Assembly: GCA_052115395.1 (NCBI GenBank)
Contig: JBFRGO010000001.1
Source of the DNA: Noviluteimonas sp052115395
Lineage (GTDB): Bacteria; Pseudomonadota; Gammaproteobacteria; Xanthomonadales; Xanthomonadaceae
Direction: 5' to 3' (one strand)
Length of the DNA stretch: 64,000 nucleotides
A model generated the notes under the pieces. That model did no database searches. It saw only the letters and a program-made list of their open reading frames with translations, and had not been told where the DNA came from. Shown here in pieces: positions 34,163 to 42,865 of this stretch (the stretch's first letter is position 1; each line of letters begins with the position of its first letter). Position numbers and translations under genes: made by a program.

Positions 34163-35679
34163 TCGCGCAGGATCTGGTCCAGCAAGGCCTGCGTCACCGG
34201 ATCGGCGATCTCCGCCTTCTGCCCGCGCATCGCCGGCAACAGGCTGCTTGCGACCTGCTTGCCCAATTCGACGCCGAATTGATCGAAGGCGTTGATGCTC
34301 CACGCGACCGATTGCAGGTAGACGCTGTGCTCGTACAGCGCGATCAGCGCACCGAGCGAACGCGGCGTCAGCGCATCGAGCAACACCATCGTGCTCGGGC
34401 GATTGCCCGCGTAGCGACGATGCGGATCTTCACTGTCCTGCCCGTTGGCGAAGGCTTCGGTCTGCGCGAGCAGGTTCGCGAACAAGGCGCGGTGGCTTTC
34501 GCGATGCGGGTGGTCGGCCTGGAGCGTGCCGACGAAATCGCCGGGAATGATGTCGGTGCCCTGGTGCAGCGCCTGGAAAAAGCTGTGCTGCACATCGGTG
34601 CCCGCACCGCCCCACCACACCGGCACCGTGCGCTCGGCGACGGGCGTGCCGTCGAGTCGCACGGACTTGCCCAGGCTTTCCATCACCACCTGTTGCAGGT
34701 GCGCCGGCAGCAGCTTCAGGCGATCGTCGTACGGGAACACGCCGTGCGAGGACAAGCCCATCGCGTTGCGATTCCACACCGCCGTCAAGGCGTGCCAATA
34801 ACCGAGGTTTTCGCGCGGCGCGGCTTGCAACACGTGCGCGTCCATCTCCGCCGCGCCGGCAAGCAACGCTTCGAACGCCGGCATGCCCAGCGCCAGGCCG
34901 ATCGGCAAGCCGACCGCCGACCACAGGGAATATCGGCCGCCGACCCAATCCCACATCGGAAGGATGCGTGCTTCGGGAATGCCCCACTCTGCCGCACGCG
35001 CGACGTTCGCGGTGACCGCGAGCAGGCGCGTGTCGTCGCCGAGCCATTCGCGCACGATGCCGCCGTTGAGCAGCGTTTCCTGCGTGCCGAAGGTTTTCGA
35101 AACGATGATGGCCGCGGTGCGCTTCGGATCGAGGCCGGCGAGCACGCGCTGTGCGGCGGCGCCGTCGACATTCGAAATGAAATGGACGCGGAAGCGACCG
35201 GGCTTCGGCGGCGACAAGGCATCGACGACCAGGCGCGGACCGAGATCCGATCCACCGATGCCGATGCTGACGACGTCGGTGACCGGCGTGTCCTGCAACA
35301 GATCGACCACGCGGCGCATGCGCGCGAGCGCGGCCTGCGCTTGTTCATGCGCGGCCACCGCAATGGGCGCATCGCTCAATGCGCTGCGCAAGGCCGTGTG
35401 CAATGCGGCGCGGTCTTCGGTCGGATTCACGCGCTTGCCGTCGAACAGGTCGCGCACGCGTTCGGGGAATTGCGCCGTATCGGCGAGTTCGAACAACGCA
35501 TCGATCGCCGCGGCGTCGTACCGCTGGCGCGCGAAGTTCGCATAGACCGGACCGACGCGGAATGCCAGGTCGCTGGCGCGGCCCGGCGCCTGCACCAGCG
35601 TCCGGATCGGCGTGGCGCCCAGGCGCGCGGCGTGCGCGCGCAGGGCCTGGAAGTGCTGCTTGAAGGGGCTGGCGTCCAT
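34159..35679 (-). CDS. pgi: Glucose-6-phosphate isomerase
   Basis: Interconverts glucose-6-phosphate and fructose-6-phosphate. It has 506 residues from ATG 35679. Conserved signatures are VSIGIGGSDLGPRL, the catalytic-loop GTDIIPGDFVGTLQ, and VWWGGAGTDVQHSFFQALHQG, with SFEQ-type C-terminal residues INAFDQFGVELGK. It lies 11 bp downstream of panD on the same strand. Confidence 0.96.
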   Translation of the reverse strand: MDASPFKQHFQALRAHAARLGATPIRTLVQAPGRASDLAFRVGPVYANFARQRYDAAAIDALFELADTAQFPERVRDLFDGKRVNPTEDRAALHTALRSALSDAPIAVAAHEQAQAALARMRRVVDLLQDTPVTDVVSIGIGGSDLGPRLVVDALSPPKPGRFRVHFISNVDGAAAQRVLAGLDPKRTAAIIVSKTFGTQETLLNGGIVREWLGDDTRLLAVTANVARAAEWGIPEARILPMWDWVGGRYSLWSAVGLPIGLALGMPAFEALLAGAAEMDAHVLQAAPRENLGYWHALTAVWNRNAMGLSSHGVFPYDDRLKLLPAHLQQVVMESLGKSVRLDGTPVAERTVPVWWGGAGTDVQHSFFQALHQGTDIIPGDFVGTLQADHPHRESHRALFANLLAQTEAFANGQDSEDPHRRYAGNRPSTMVLLDALTPRSLGALIALYEHSVYLQSVAWSINAFDQFGVELGKQVASSLLPAMRGQKAEIADPVTQALLDQILRD

Positions 35680-35690
35680 GCGCCCCAGTA

Positions 35691-36071
35691 TCACGCAGCC
35701 TGCTTCGGCATCGAGTGATTGGTGTGCGTCAGCGCGTTGTGGCGATCGACGTAGACGCAGGTCGGCTTGTATTTCGCCGCTTCGGCTTCGTCCATCGACG
35801 CGTAGGCGCAGATGATCACCAGGTCGCCCGGCGAGGCGCAGTGCGCGGCCGCGCCGTTGACCGAGATCACGCCCGAGCCTTCTTCGCCGCGGATGGCATA
35901 GGTCACGAACCGCATGCCGTTGTTGACGTTGTAGATGTGGATCTGTTCGTACTCGCGGATGCCGCTGATGTCGAGCAGGCGGCCGTCGATCGCGCACGAG
36001 CCTTCGTAATGCAGCTCGGCATGCGTGACCGTGGCGCGGTGGATCTTGGCTTTGAGCAGGTTGAGCTGCAT
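35691..36071 (-). CDS. panD: Aspartate 1-decarboxylase proenzyme
   Basis: Makes beta-alanine for pantothenate, using a pyruvoyl group formed by self-cleavage. It has 126 residues. The cleavage site is Gly-Ser in YEGSCAIDG. The SVNGAAAHCASPGDLVII block completes the double-psi barrel. It follows panC after 105 bp. The sequence between (36072-36176) holds no further gene. Confidence 0.96.
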   Translation of the reverse strand: MQLNLLKAKIHRATVTHAELHYEGSCAIDGRLLDISGIREYEQIHIYNVNNGMRFVTYAIRGEEGSGVISVNGAAAHCASPGDLVIICAYASMDEAEAAKYKPTCVYVDRHNALTHTNHSMPKQAA

Positions 36072-36176
36072 GGAACGGCTCCGCGGGAAGGCCGGGCGTG
36101 GGGCCCGGGAAAGGTGCGCAGTCTAGATAGGGGTTTTCCGCGCCGCAACAAAGGGGGCCGGCGACGGGCCCTGCGT

Positions 36177-37019
36177 TCAGAATTCGAGGTTGTCGATCAG
36201 GCGGGTGCGGCCCAGTCGGGCCGCGACCAGCGCCACGCGCGGACCGGGAATGTCTTGTGGTTCAAGCAGTTCCGGTGTGCGTACGACAGCGTAGTCGACG
36301 TCGAAGCCAGCCGCCGTGAGCGTCTCCCTCGCCTGCCCCTCGACTGCGGAACGCGGTGTTCCGGCCAGCGTGGCCTCGCGCATGCGCAACAGCGTGCGGT
36401 GGATGGTCGCCGCCACCGGCCGTTCTTCCGCCGACAGGTACTGGTTGCGCGAGCTCATGGCCAGGCCGTCGGACTCGCGGAACGTCTCGGCGGCCAGCAC
36501 CTCGATCGGGAACGCGAGGTCGCGCGCCAGGTAGCGGATCACGGCGAGCTGCTGGTAATCCTTGCGCCCGAACACGGCCACGTCCGGCTGCACCTGCAGG
36601 AACAGGCGCGAGACCACCGTCGCCACCCCATCGAAATGCCCCGGGCGATGCGCGCCTTCCAGCACCTCGGTCACGCCGGGCACGCGGATGCGCACCGCGT
36701 TGTCCGACCCGTAGGGGTACATCGTCGCCACCTCGGGCATCCACAACAGATGGCAACCGGCGGCCGCCAGGCCCGCGGCATCGGCGTCGGGCGTGCGCGG
36801 ATAACGCGCGAAGTCTTCGTTCGGCCCGAACTGGGTCGGATTGACGAACACGCTCGCGACCACGCGATCGACGTGCCTGCGCGCAAGTTCGACGAGCGAA
36901 TAGTGGCCTGCATGCAGGTTGCCGAGCGTCGGCACGAAACCCACGCGCAGGCCCGCGCGCTTCCACTCACCGACGTGCGCGCGCAGCTCGTCGAGGCCGG
37001 TGGCGACCTCGAGCGTCAT
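36177..37019 (-). CDS. panC: Pantothenate synthetase
   Basis: ATP-dependent condensation of pantoate and beta-alanine. It has 280 residues. The HIGH-like motif is in GNLHAGHYSLV, and VNPTQFGPNEDFARYPRT, GRKDYQQLAVIR and MSSRNQYLS are all intact. Its start overlaps the panB stop by 4 bp, so panB and panC are translated together. Confidence 0.97.
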   Translation of the reverse strand: MTLEVATGLDELRAHVGEWKRAGLRVGFVPTLGNLHAGHYSLVELARRHVDRVVASVFVNPTQFGPNEDFARYPRTPDADAAGLAAAGCHLLWMPEVATMYPYGSDNAVRIRVPGVTEVLEGAHRPGHFDGVATVVSRLFLQVQPDVAVFGRKDYQQLAVIRYLARDLAFPIEVLAAETFRESDGLAMSSRNQYLSAEERPVAATIHRTLLRMREATLAGTPRSAVEGQARETLTAAGFDVDYAVVRTPELLEPQDIPGPRVALVAARLGRTRLIDNLEF

Positions 37020-37831
37020 TCGTAGGCGTGCGCGGCGTCGGGGAACGCGCCGCTGCGCACGTCGTCGGCGAAGGCCTGGATCGCACCGGCGATCGAACCG
37101 CCCTGGGCGAGGAAGTCCTTCACGAATTTCGGACGGCGATGCCCGGTGTTCACGCCGAGCAGATCGTGCAGCACCAACACCTGGCCATCGCACGCGGCGC
37201 CCGCGCCGATGCCGATGGTGGGAATCGGGCTGGCGACGGTGATGGCGGCGGCCAGCGACGAGGGAACGCATTCGAGCACGAGCAACGCGGCGCCGGCTTT
37301 CGCGACGGCCAGCGCGTCTTCGCAGATCTTCTTCGCCGCCTTGTCTTCGCGCCCCTGCACCTTGTAACCGCCCAGGCGCAGCACCGATTGCGGCGTCAGG
37401 CCCAGGTGCGCGCAAACCGGGATCTCGCGATCGACGAGGAAACGGATGACGTCGAGTTTGTGGTCGGCGCCTTCGAGCTTGACCATCGCCGCGCCCGCCT
37501 GCAGCAACTTCAGCGATGCATCCAGGGCGCGCTCGGGCGTGGCGTCGGCGCCGAAGGGCAGATCGGCGATCAGCAGCGCGCGTTGCAAGCCGCGACCGAC
37601 GCAGGCCACGTGATAGGCGACGTCGGCAACGGTGACCGGCAGCGTGCTGTCGTGGCCCTGCACCACCATGCCGAGCGAATCGCCGACCAGCACCAGGTCC
37701 ACGCCCTTGTCGTCCATGACGCGCGCGAAACCGGCGTCGTAGCATGTGAGCATGACCAGCTTGCGGCCGTCGCGCTTGGCGTCGGCGAGCATGGGAACGG
37801 TCCAGGGCTTGGCGTCGGTGCTCGTATACAT
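37016..37831 (-). CDS. panB: 3-methyl-2-oxobutanoate hydroxymethyltransferase
   Basis: Adds a one-carbon unit from methylene-tetrahydrofolate to ketoisovalerate, the first step of pantothenate synthesis. It has 271 residues from ATG 37831. Key blocks are TCYDAGFARVMDDKGVDLVLVGDSLGMVVQGH (read in parts) and KLEGADHKLDVIRFLVD, with GIGAGAACDGQVLVLHDLLG. A second in-frame Met (MLADAK) could also start it. folK precedes it by 47 bp. Confidence 0.96.
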   Translation of the reverse strand: MYTSTDAKPWTVPMLADAKRDGRKLVMLTCYDAGFARVMDDKGVDLVLVGDSLGMVVQGHDSTLPVTVADVAYHVACVGRGLQRALLIADLPFGADATPERALDASLKLLQAGAAMVKLEGADHKLDVIRFLVDREIPVCAHLGLTPQSVLRLGGYKVQGREDKAAKKICEDALAVAKAGAALLVLECVPSSLAAAITVASPIPTIGIGAGAACDGQVLVLHDLLGVNTGHRRPKFVKDFLAQGGSIAGAIQAFADDVRSGAFPDAAHAYE

Positions 37832-37878
37832 ATGGCTAGCGTAGCGCGTCGGCCCGGTGCGCGGACGTCGCATGAATG

Positions 37879-38376
37879 TCACAGGGCATGAATGTCGCCC
37901 GTGACCATCGCCGCGACGATGTCGGCGGCTCGGCCGTGGCCGGGGATCACGATGTCGGGCGCGATTTCGACCAGCGGCACCAGCGCGAAGGCGCGTTCGT
38001 GGAGATGCGGATGCGGCACGCGCAGGCCGGGTTCGTCGATGACCGCATCGCCGTAGAGCAACAGGTCGAGGTCGAGCGTGCGTGCGCCCCAGCGGTCGCT
38101 GCCGTCGCCGGCGCGGTCGCGTCCCCAATCGCGTTCGATCTGGAGCATCTGATCGAGCAAGGCGCGTGCATCCAGGGTGGTCTCGAGCACGGCGGCCGCG
38201 TTCACGAACGCCGGCTGGTCGGTCTTGCCCCAGGCCGGCGTGCGGTACAGGCGCGAGGCGTGCAGCAATCGGGTGTCGGGCAGAGCGTCCAGCGCCTGCA
38301 ATGCGCCCTGCACGGCGGCAAGGGCATCACCGAGGTTGGCGCCGAGGCCGACGCACGCCTGCACGCGGCCGATCAC
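37879..38376 (-). CDS. folK: 2-amino-4-hydroxy-6-hydroxymethyldihydropteridine pyrophosphokinase
   Basis: Transfers pyrophosphate from ATP in folate synthesis. It has 165 residues from GTG 38376, whose GTGA overlaps the pcnB stop. VGLGANLGDALAAVQGAL, RLYRTPAWGKTDQPAFVN, RWGARTLDLDLLLYGD and LRVPHPHLHERAFALVPL are the family signatures. The frame is open upstream but only through pcnB. It is in the pcnB-folK-panB order known from E. coli and relatives. Confidence 0.96.
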   Translation of the reverse strand: MIGRVQACVGLGANLGDALAAVQGALQALDALPDTRLLHASRLYRTPAWGKTDQPAFVNAAAVLETTLDARALLDQMLQIERDWGRDRAGDGSDRWGARTLDLDLLLYGDAVIDEPGLRVPHPHLHERAFALVPLVEIAPDIVIPGHGRAADIVAAMVTGDIHAL

Positions 38377-39722
38377 TCGGCCGCGCCGCCGCCGTTGGTG
38401 GGACGCCGGCGACGGCGACGGCGACGCGGCGCCTCGCCTTCGGCCGCTTCGATGGCCTGGGCCTCCAGCTGCGCGGCGACCATTTCGCCCGGCTGCGTCT
38501 GCACGTCCGCCCAGAACGCGATGTCCTCGGCGTGTTCGGGCGATGCGAACTGGCGCAACTGCAGGAAATCGAATGCCGCGCGGAAGCGCGGATGCGACAA
38601 CAGGCGGAACACGCGCTTGCGCTGGCGCTGCGAAAAACGCGATTGCAGCATCCAGATTTCCTGCATCGGCAGCGAGAAGCGACGCGGCAATGCGATGGTG
38701 TTGAGTTGGTGCAAGGTGACGCGATCGGCCGCGCGCCGCTGCGCTTCGGCCGCGTGCACACCCTGCGCCTGCAACTGCATCAGGTCGCGGCAATACGCCG
38801 GCCACAGCAGCACGGCGAAGAGGAACGCGGGCGAGACCGGTTCGTCGTTGGCCACGCGCATATCGGTGCTGCGCAGGCCTTCGATCAGCATGCGACGCAA
38901 TGCGCCGCTGCGGTTGGACGCCAGCGCCTTCGCCGTTTCGGGCAGGAAGACCGGCAGCAGGCCGTGTTGTTCGAGGCGTTCGAAGCTCGCCACCGCATGC
39001 CCCGACAGGAACATCTTCAGCGATTCTTCGAACAGGCGCGCCGGCGCCGATTCGCGCAACAGCGGCGCCAGCGCGGGAATCGGCGCGGCGGTGTTTTCTT
39101 CGATCGTGAAATCGAGCTTCGCCGCCAGGCGGATCGCACGCAGCATGCGCACCGGGTCTTCGCGATAACGCGTTTCCGGATCGCCGATCAGGCGCAGCAC
39201 GCGCGCCTGCACGTCTTCATAGCCGCCGACGAAATCGCGCACCGAGAAATCCTCGATCGCGTAGTACAGGGCGTTGGCGGTGAAGTCGCGGCGGATCGCG
39301 TCTTCCTCGATCGTGCCGTAGACGTTGTCGCGCAGCAGGCGCCCGCCTTCGTGGGTTTCGCGGTCGCCGCTGCCGTCGTCGGCATTGGAGCGGAAGGTCG
39401 CCACTTCGATGATTTCGCGCCCGTAGACCACGTGCGCGAGCCGGAAGCGCCGGCCGATCAGGCGGCAATTGCGGAACAGCGCCTTGACCTGCTCGGGCGT
39501 GGCCGAGGTGGCCACGTCGAAGTCTTTGGGATGCCCGCCGACGAGCAGGTCGCGCACGGCGCCGCCGACGAGATAGGCGCCGAAGCCGCCTTCACGCAGG
39601 CGATAAAGCACCCGCAGGGCGTTGGGACTGATGTCCTTGCGCGAGATCGGATGCGCGTCGCGCGCGATGCTGCGCGCATGCACGGCGATGGCGGCGGGAG
39701 GAGAAACGGTGATGGTAGACAT
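38373..39722 (-). CDS. pcnB: Poly(A) polymerase I
   Basis: Adds 3' poly(A) tails that mark RNAs for decay. It has 449 residues. The nucleotidyltransferase motif GGAVRDLLVGGHPKDFDVAT is followed by RRFRLAHVVYG, IRRDFTANALYYAI and RYREDPVRMLRAIRLAAKL. The Arg-rich C-terminus (RRRRRRRRP) is typical of the RNA-binding tail. ATG 39722 has no clear ribosome site. In E. coli pcnB also starts poorly, so expression is probably kept low. The first gene of the pan-fol run. Confidence 0.95.
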   Translation of the reverse strand: MSTITVSPPAAIAVHARSIARDAHPISRKDISPNALRVLYRLREGGFGAYLVGGAVRDLLVGGHPKDFDVATSATPEQVKALFRNCRLIGRRFRLAHVVYGREIIEVATFRSNADDGSGDRETHEGGRLLRDNVYGTIEEDAIRRDFTANALYYAIEDFSVRDFVGGYEDVQARVLRLIGDPETRYREDPVRMLRAIRLAAKLDFTIEENTAAPIPALAPLLRESAPARLFEESLKMFLSGHAVASFERLEQHGLLPVFLPETAKALASNRSGALRRMLIEGLRSTDMRVANDEPVSPAFLFAVLLWPAYCRDLMQLQAQGVHAAEAQRRAADRVTLHQLNTIALPRRFSLPMQEIWMLQSRFSQRQRKRVFRLLSHPRFRAAFDFLQLRQFASPEHAEDIAFWADVQTQPGEMVAAQLEAQAIEAAEGEAPRRRRRRRRPTNGGGAAE

Positions 39723-39747
39723 TCAGGGCCGGTGGAAGGACGTTCCG

Positions 39748-39776
39748 TTGCCTGGGGCCACGGCGGCCCGTATAGT
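39748..39776 (+). promoter_or_regulatory. Promoter of tRNA-Glu
   Basis: TTGCCT (39748-39753), a 17-bp spacer and TATAGT (39771-39776) lie about 60 bp upstream of the tRNA. Spacing is optimal and both hexamers are near consensus. Confidence 0.65.
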
Positions 39777-39834
39777 AGCAAGCCTTCGCGCAGGGCCTTG
39801 TTTGCACACGGAAAGGCGCCCTCGCACCCCCTAC

Positions 39835-39910
39835 GCTCCCATCGTCTAGAGGCCTAGGACACCACCCTCTCAAGGTGGACACACGGGTTCGAATCCCGTT
39901 GGGAGTACCA
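39835..39910 (+). tRNA. tRNA-Glu (anticodon CTC)
   Basis: A 76-nt cloverleaf: D-arm GTCTAGAGGCC, anticodon stem CCACC/GGTGG enclosing CTCTCAA (anticodon CTC), T-arm GGTTCGAATCC and an encoded CCA end. The acceptor opens with a G1-U72 wobble and the discriminator is A. This is the GAG-reading isoacceptor. The usual TTC one is not in the window. Confidence 0.93.
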
Positions 39911-39996
39911 AACACGAAGGGAACGGTCCCCCTACCCCCACCTCGTGGGAGCTTCGGGTCCGACCGCGCGGGCCAGGCCCGCGCGATCAGCGCCGA

Positions 39997-40164
39997 TCAA
40001 GTCGCCAGTGCGTACGCCAGGCCGGCGAGCGCGACCGCGACGAGCGCGGCGGCGAGCATTTCCATCGGCATGCCCTTCTCGGGCCGGGCGGCGATGGACG
40101 GATCCTGCGCACGCTCGAGCATCGCCTGCGCGAACGCATCCGGTGAACCGGGCTCATGACTCAT
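39997..40164 (-). CDS. Small membrane protein of 55 residues
   Basis: Begins ATG 40164 behind AAGGGGAAACACC. The N-terminal half is polar (MSHEPGSPDAFAQAMLERAQ). The C-terminal 22 residues form one transmembrane helix (LAAALVAVALAGLAYAL). It has no recognisable family. It lies between tRNA-Glu and fdxA on the opposite strand and has its own ribosome site, which supports it being real. A longer upstream frame has no support. Confidence 0.55.
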   Translation of the reverse strand: MSHEPGSPDAFAQAMLERAQDPSIAARPEKGMPMEMLAAALVAVALAGLAYALAT

Positions 40165-40311
40165 GGTGTTTCCCCTTGCGTAGTCGGCCTGCCCCCCAGG
40201 CCGAGCCCAACAGTAACGCCGTTGTGCACTGCGGGGTGACCGTACGTCGGACGCCCTCATGCGTGCGCAGCCGCTACACTTCCGCCTCCGAAATCGCCTT
40301 TGCCTGCGCCC

Positions 40312-40635
40312 ATGCCCTTCGTCGTCACCGAAAACTGCATCAAGTGCAAATACACCGACTGCGTGGAGGTGTGTCCCGTCGACTGCTTCCACGAGGGCCC
40401 GAACTTCCTGGTGATCGACCCCGACGAGTGCATCGACTGCACGCTCTGCGAGCCCGAGTGCCCGGTGAACGCGATCTACCCCGAGGACGATGTCCCCGCG
40501 GGCCAGGAGCAGTTCGTGCAGCTCAACGCCGAACTGTCGAAGGGCTGGCCGGTGATCACGGTGCGCAAGGACGCACCGGCCGATGCGAAGGACTGGGAAG
40601 GCAAGCCGGACAAGTTGCCGCTTCTCGAGAAGTAA
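40312..40635 (+). CDS. fdxA: 7Fe ferredoxin FdxA
   Basis: A 107-residue soluble electron carrier with one [3Fe-4S] and one [4Fe-4S] cluster. The first cluster motif is CIKCKYTDCVEVCPVDC and the second CIDCTLCEPECPV. The start at ATG 40312 gives the usual MPFVVTENCIKCK opening. Length and motif spacing match Azotobacter-type FdI/FdxA. A rho-independent terminator follows at once. Confidence 0.95.
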   Translation: MPFVVTENCIKCKYTDCVEVCPVDCFHEGPNFLVIDPDECIDCTLCEPECPVNAIYPEDDVPAGQEQFVQLNAELSKGWPVITVRKDAPADAKDWEGKPDKLPLLEK

Positions 40636-40640
40636 AAAAA

Positions 40641-40664
40641 ACGGGCGCCCAGGGCGCCCGTTTC
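40641..40664 (+). terminator. Terminator after fdxA
   Basis: ACGGGCGCCC-AG-GGGCGCCCGT stem preceded by an A-run and followed by TTTCGTTT, so it can serve both fdxA and the convergent bamC-like gene. Confidence 0.85.
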
Positions 40665-40686
40665 GTTTCCGGCGATGGCGCCTGGA

Positions 40687-41190
40687 TCAGCCGCCGAGCG
40701 CGGTCTTCAGGGACGCCATCAGCTTCACCGGCGCTTCGCCCGTCGCGGGCAGGCCGCGCGGATCCACCGCGCTGACGTACACGCCGGCGTCGGTCTTGGT
40801 CACGCGGATCAGGAACTTCGCGCCTTCGAAGTCGACGTCGTAGGTGCCCAGCAGCTGCGCGCGGCTGGCGATGGTCGCGCCCGCGATGCCGCCGAGCGCG
40901 TCGCCGACCTTCGCGAACACCGCATCGCGCTCACCGGCGACGGTGAAGCCCAGCGGCGTGGTGCCCGCGCCGGCGACCGGCGTGGCGGCCGCGGCCGAAG
41001 CGGTCGGCGGCATCTTCATCGCGGCGTCGACGGCCGGCTTGTCGAGGTCGGGCGGCACTTCGAGCGGACGCGCGGCGACATCTTCCTTGTACAGCTCGCT
41101 GTCCTTCTTGAACCAGTGGCAGCCACCGAGCAGGCCGACGAGCAGCGCGGCGGCAACGGCCGAACGGAGGAACATGGGGGTAAGGCGCAT
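40687..41190 (-). CDS. bamC: BamC-like outer-membrane assembly lipoprotein
   Basis: A 167-residue lipoprotein. The lipobox LGGC puts the acyl cysteine at residue 24. The mature part opens with HWFKKDSELYKEDVAARPLEVPPDL, a stretch very like the N-terminus of NlpB/BamC, which interacts with BamD. Only one globular domain follows, so it is half the length of E. coli BamC (about 344). It lies 14 bp downstream of dapA, the same order as E. coli. Partner and role are inferred from that order. Confidence 0.8.
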   Translation of the reverse strand: MRLTPMFLRSAVAAALLVGLLGGCHWFKKDSELYKEDVAARPLEVPPDLDKPAVDAAMKMPPTASAAAATPVAGAGTTPLGFTVAGERDAVFAKVGDALGGIAGATIASRAQLLGTYDVDFEGAKFLIRVTKTDAGVYVSAVDPRGLPATGEAPVKLMASLKTALGG

Positions 41191-41204
41191 TGGAAAAACT
41201 CCTG

Positions 41205-42110
41205 TCAGGCCGCGAGCGCGTCGCGGATCGCGTTTTCGATTTCGAGGATGGCCGCGGCGACGACCGGCGTACGCACGGCATGTGTCGCGGAAAGAGGCAA
41301 CAAGGGAAGGCGCAGACCGTGGCCGATGCCCATGTGCGCGAGCAGCGCCTTGACGGGAATCGGATTGGGCTCCACGCCGAGGAAATCGTTGGCATCGCGC
41401 AGGCGCGCATCGAGCGCTTGCGCACCGTCGCGATCGCCCTTGCGCGCCAGGTCGCACAAGCGGCGGAAAGCGGCCGGCAACACGTTGGAAGCGACCGAAA
41501 TCACGCCATCGGCGCCGGCGAGCATCGCGCGGCAGGCGGTGGGATCGTCGCCGCTGAGGATCGCGAAGGACGCGCTGCGCAACGGCAGCAGCGCCTCCAT
41601 GCGTTCGACATCGCTGCGCGCTTCCTTCAGCGCGACGATGCGCGCATGGCCGGCGAGCGCGGCGACGGTCTCGGGCAGCATGTCGCAGCCGGTGCGCCCG
41701 GGCACGTTGTACAGGACGATCGGCAGCGCGCCGTCGTCGGCGACCGCGCGGTAATGCGCGACCAGGCCGGCCTGCGTCGGGCGCACGTAGGGGGGCGTCA
41801 CCACCAGCGCGGCGTCGGCGCCCAGCGCCTTCGCGCGGCGCGTGGCTTCGATGGTCTTCTCGGTATTGGATTGGCCCGTGCCGGCGAGCACCGGAATGCG
41901 CCCGGCGATGCGTTCCACCGCGGTGCGCAGCAATGCGTCGTATTCCACGTCGAACAACGCCGCCGCTTCGCCCGTCGAACCGGCCACGACCACGGCTTGC
42001 GTGCCGCCGGCGAGCTGGAGATCGATGAGGCGACGCCAGGCGTCGAGGTCGAGTTCGCCTTTCGCCGTGAAGGGCGTGGCGAGCGCAGTGATGCTGCCGG
42101 TCGGTCGCAA
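41205..42110 (-). CDS. dapA: 4-hydroxy-tetrahydrodipicolinate synthase
   Basis: Condenses pyruvate with aspartate semialdehyde, the first step towards diaminopimelate and lysine. It has 301 residues. The start MRPTGSITALATPF, AGSTGEAAAL, the catalytic YNVPGRTG tyrosine and the Schiff-base lysine in IVALKEARSD are present. It diverges from gcvR over a 194-bp gap that contains a 7-bp ATGCCGG/CCGGCAT dyad near 42149-42169. Confidence 0.96.
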   Translation of the reverse strand: MRPTGSITALATPFTAKGELDLDAWRRLIDLQLAGGTQAVVVAGSTGEAAALFDVEYDALLRTAVERIAGRIPVLAGTGQSNTEKTIEATRRAKALGADAALVVTPPYVRPTQAGLVAHYRAVADDGALPIVLYNVPGRTGCDMLPETVAALAGHARIVALKEARSDVERMEALLPLRSASFAILSGDDPTACRAMLAGADGVISVASNVLPAAFRRLCDLARKGDRDGAQALDARLRDANDFLGVEPNPIPVKALLAHMGIGHGLRLPLLPLSATHAVRTPVVAAAILEIENAIRDALAA

Positions 42111-42304
42111 GACGGTGGGCTCTTGGGTGAAGTGGACAAAGATGCCGGAAATCCTCCGGCATTGCGCGTGTTTTGCACGGCAACGGATGAGCGGAAGCGT
42201 CGCCGCCCGTCGCGATCTTACTTGCGGCGTGAAACCAGCGGCAAGTATGCTGGCCGCGGCCCCGGAGGATTTTCGGGGACTCGTTCAGACCTCGGAAGGC
42301 CGCC

Positions 42305-42865
42305 TTGACCGAAACCCCCACCCGTCCTGCGCCGAACGAGAACCACCTGCTCATCAACGCGTACACGACGCACCCGCAGTCGCCCCTGCTCGCGGTCACC
42401 CGCCGCATTTCCGACAGCGGCTGCAATCTGGTCGATGCGCGCCTGAGTACCGTGGGGCGCGATGTCTCGGTCACGGCGCTCGCCACCGGGTCGTGGGATG
42501 CCGTCGCCAAACTCGAAACCATGCTCGGCCGCCTCGAACGCGAGGAAGGCCTGAAGCTGGTGTTCTATCGCACCGGCCCCAAGCAGGTGCAGTCCAACCT
42601 GTTGCCCTACATCGTGGAAGTGGTGGCGGCCGACAAGCCCGGCATCCTCTTCCAGCTGGCCGATTTCTTCGACCGCCAGGGCATCACCATCGAAAGCCTG
42701 CACTGCTCGCGCTACCGTGCGATGCAGACCGGCGCCGACATGTTCTCCGCGCAGGTCACCATCGGGATCCCGTCGGACATGCACATCGCGGCCTTGCGCG
42801 ACGACTTCCTCGAGTTCTGCGACCACCTGAACCTCGACGCCATCATGGATCCGATGAAGTTCTGA
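42305..42865 (+). CDS. gcvR: Glycine cleavage system transcriptional repressor-like ACT protein
   Basis: A 186-residue protein with two ACT domains (about 17-92 and 100-182), the pattern of GcvR, which binds glycine and represses GcvA. The start is TTG 42305 (GGAAGG six bases upstream), reading LTETPTRPAPNENHLLINAY. It lies just before bcp, as in E. coli (gcvR-bcp). The operon overlaps the bcp start (TGATG). Confidence 0.9.
   Translation: MTETPTRPAPNENHLLINAYTTHPQSPLLAVTRRISDSGCNLVDARLSTVGRDVSVTALATGSWDAVAKLETMLGRLEREEGLKLVFYRTGPKQVQSNLLPYIVEVVAADKPGILFQLADFFDRQGITIESLHCSRYRAMQTGADMFSAQVTIGIPSDMHIAALRDDFLEFCDHLNLDAIMDPMKF

Noticed and set aside
31270..35718. Very long plus-strand open frame of about 1480 codons
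   Set aside because: It runs antisense to tsaE, nnrD and pgi and through queG in another frame. Its composition is Arg/Ala/His-rich with no domain, typical of GC-rich shadow frames.
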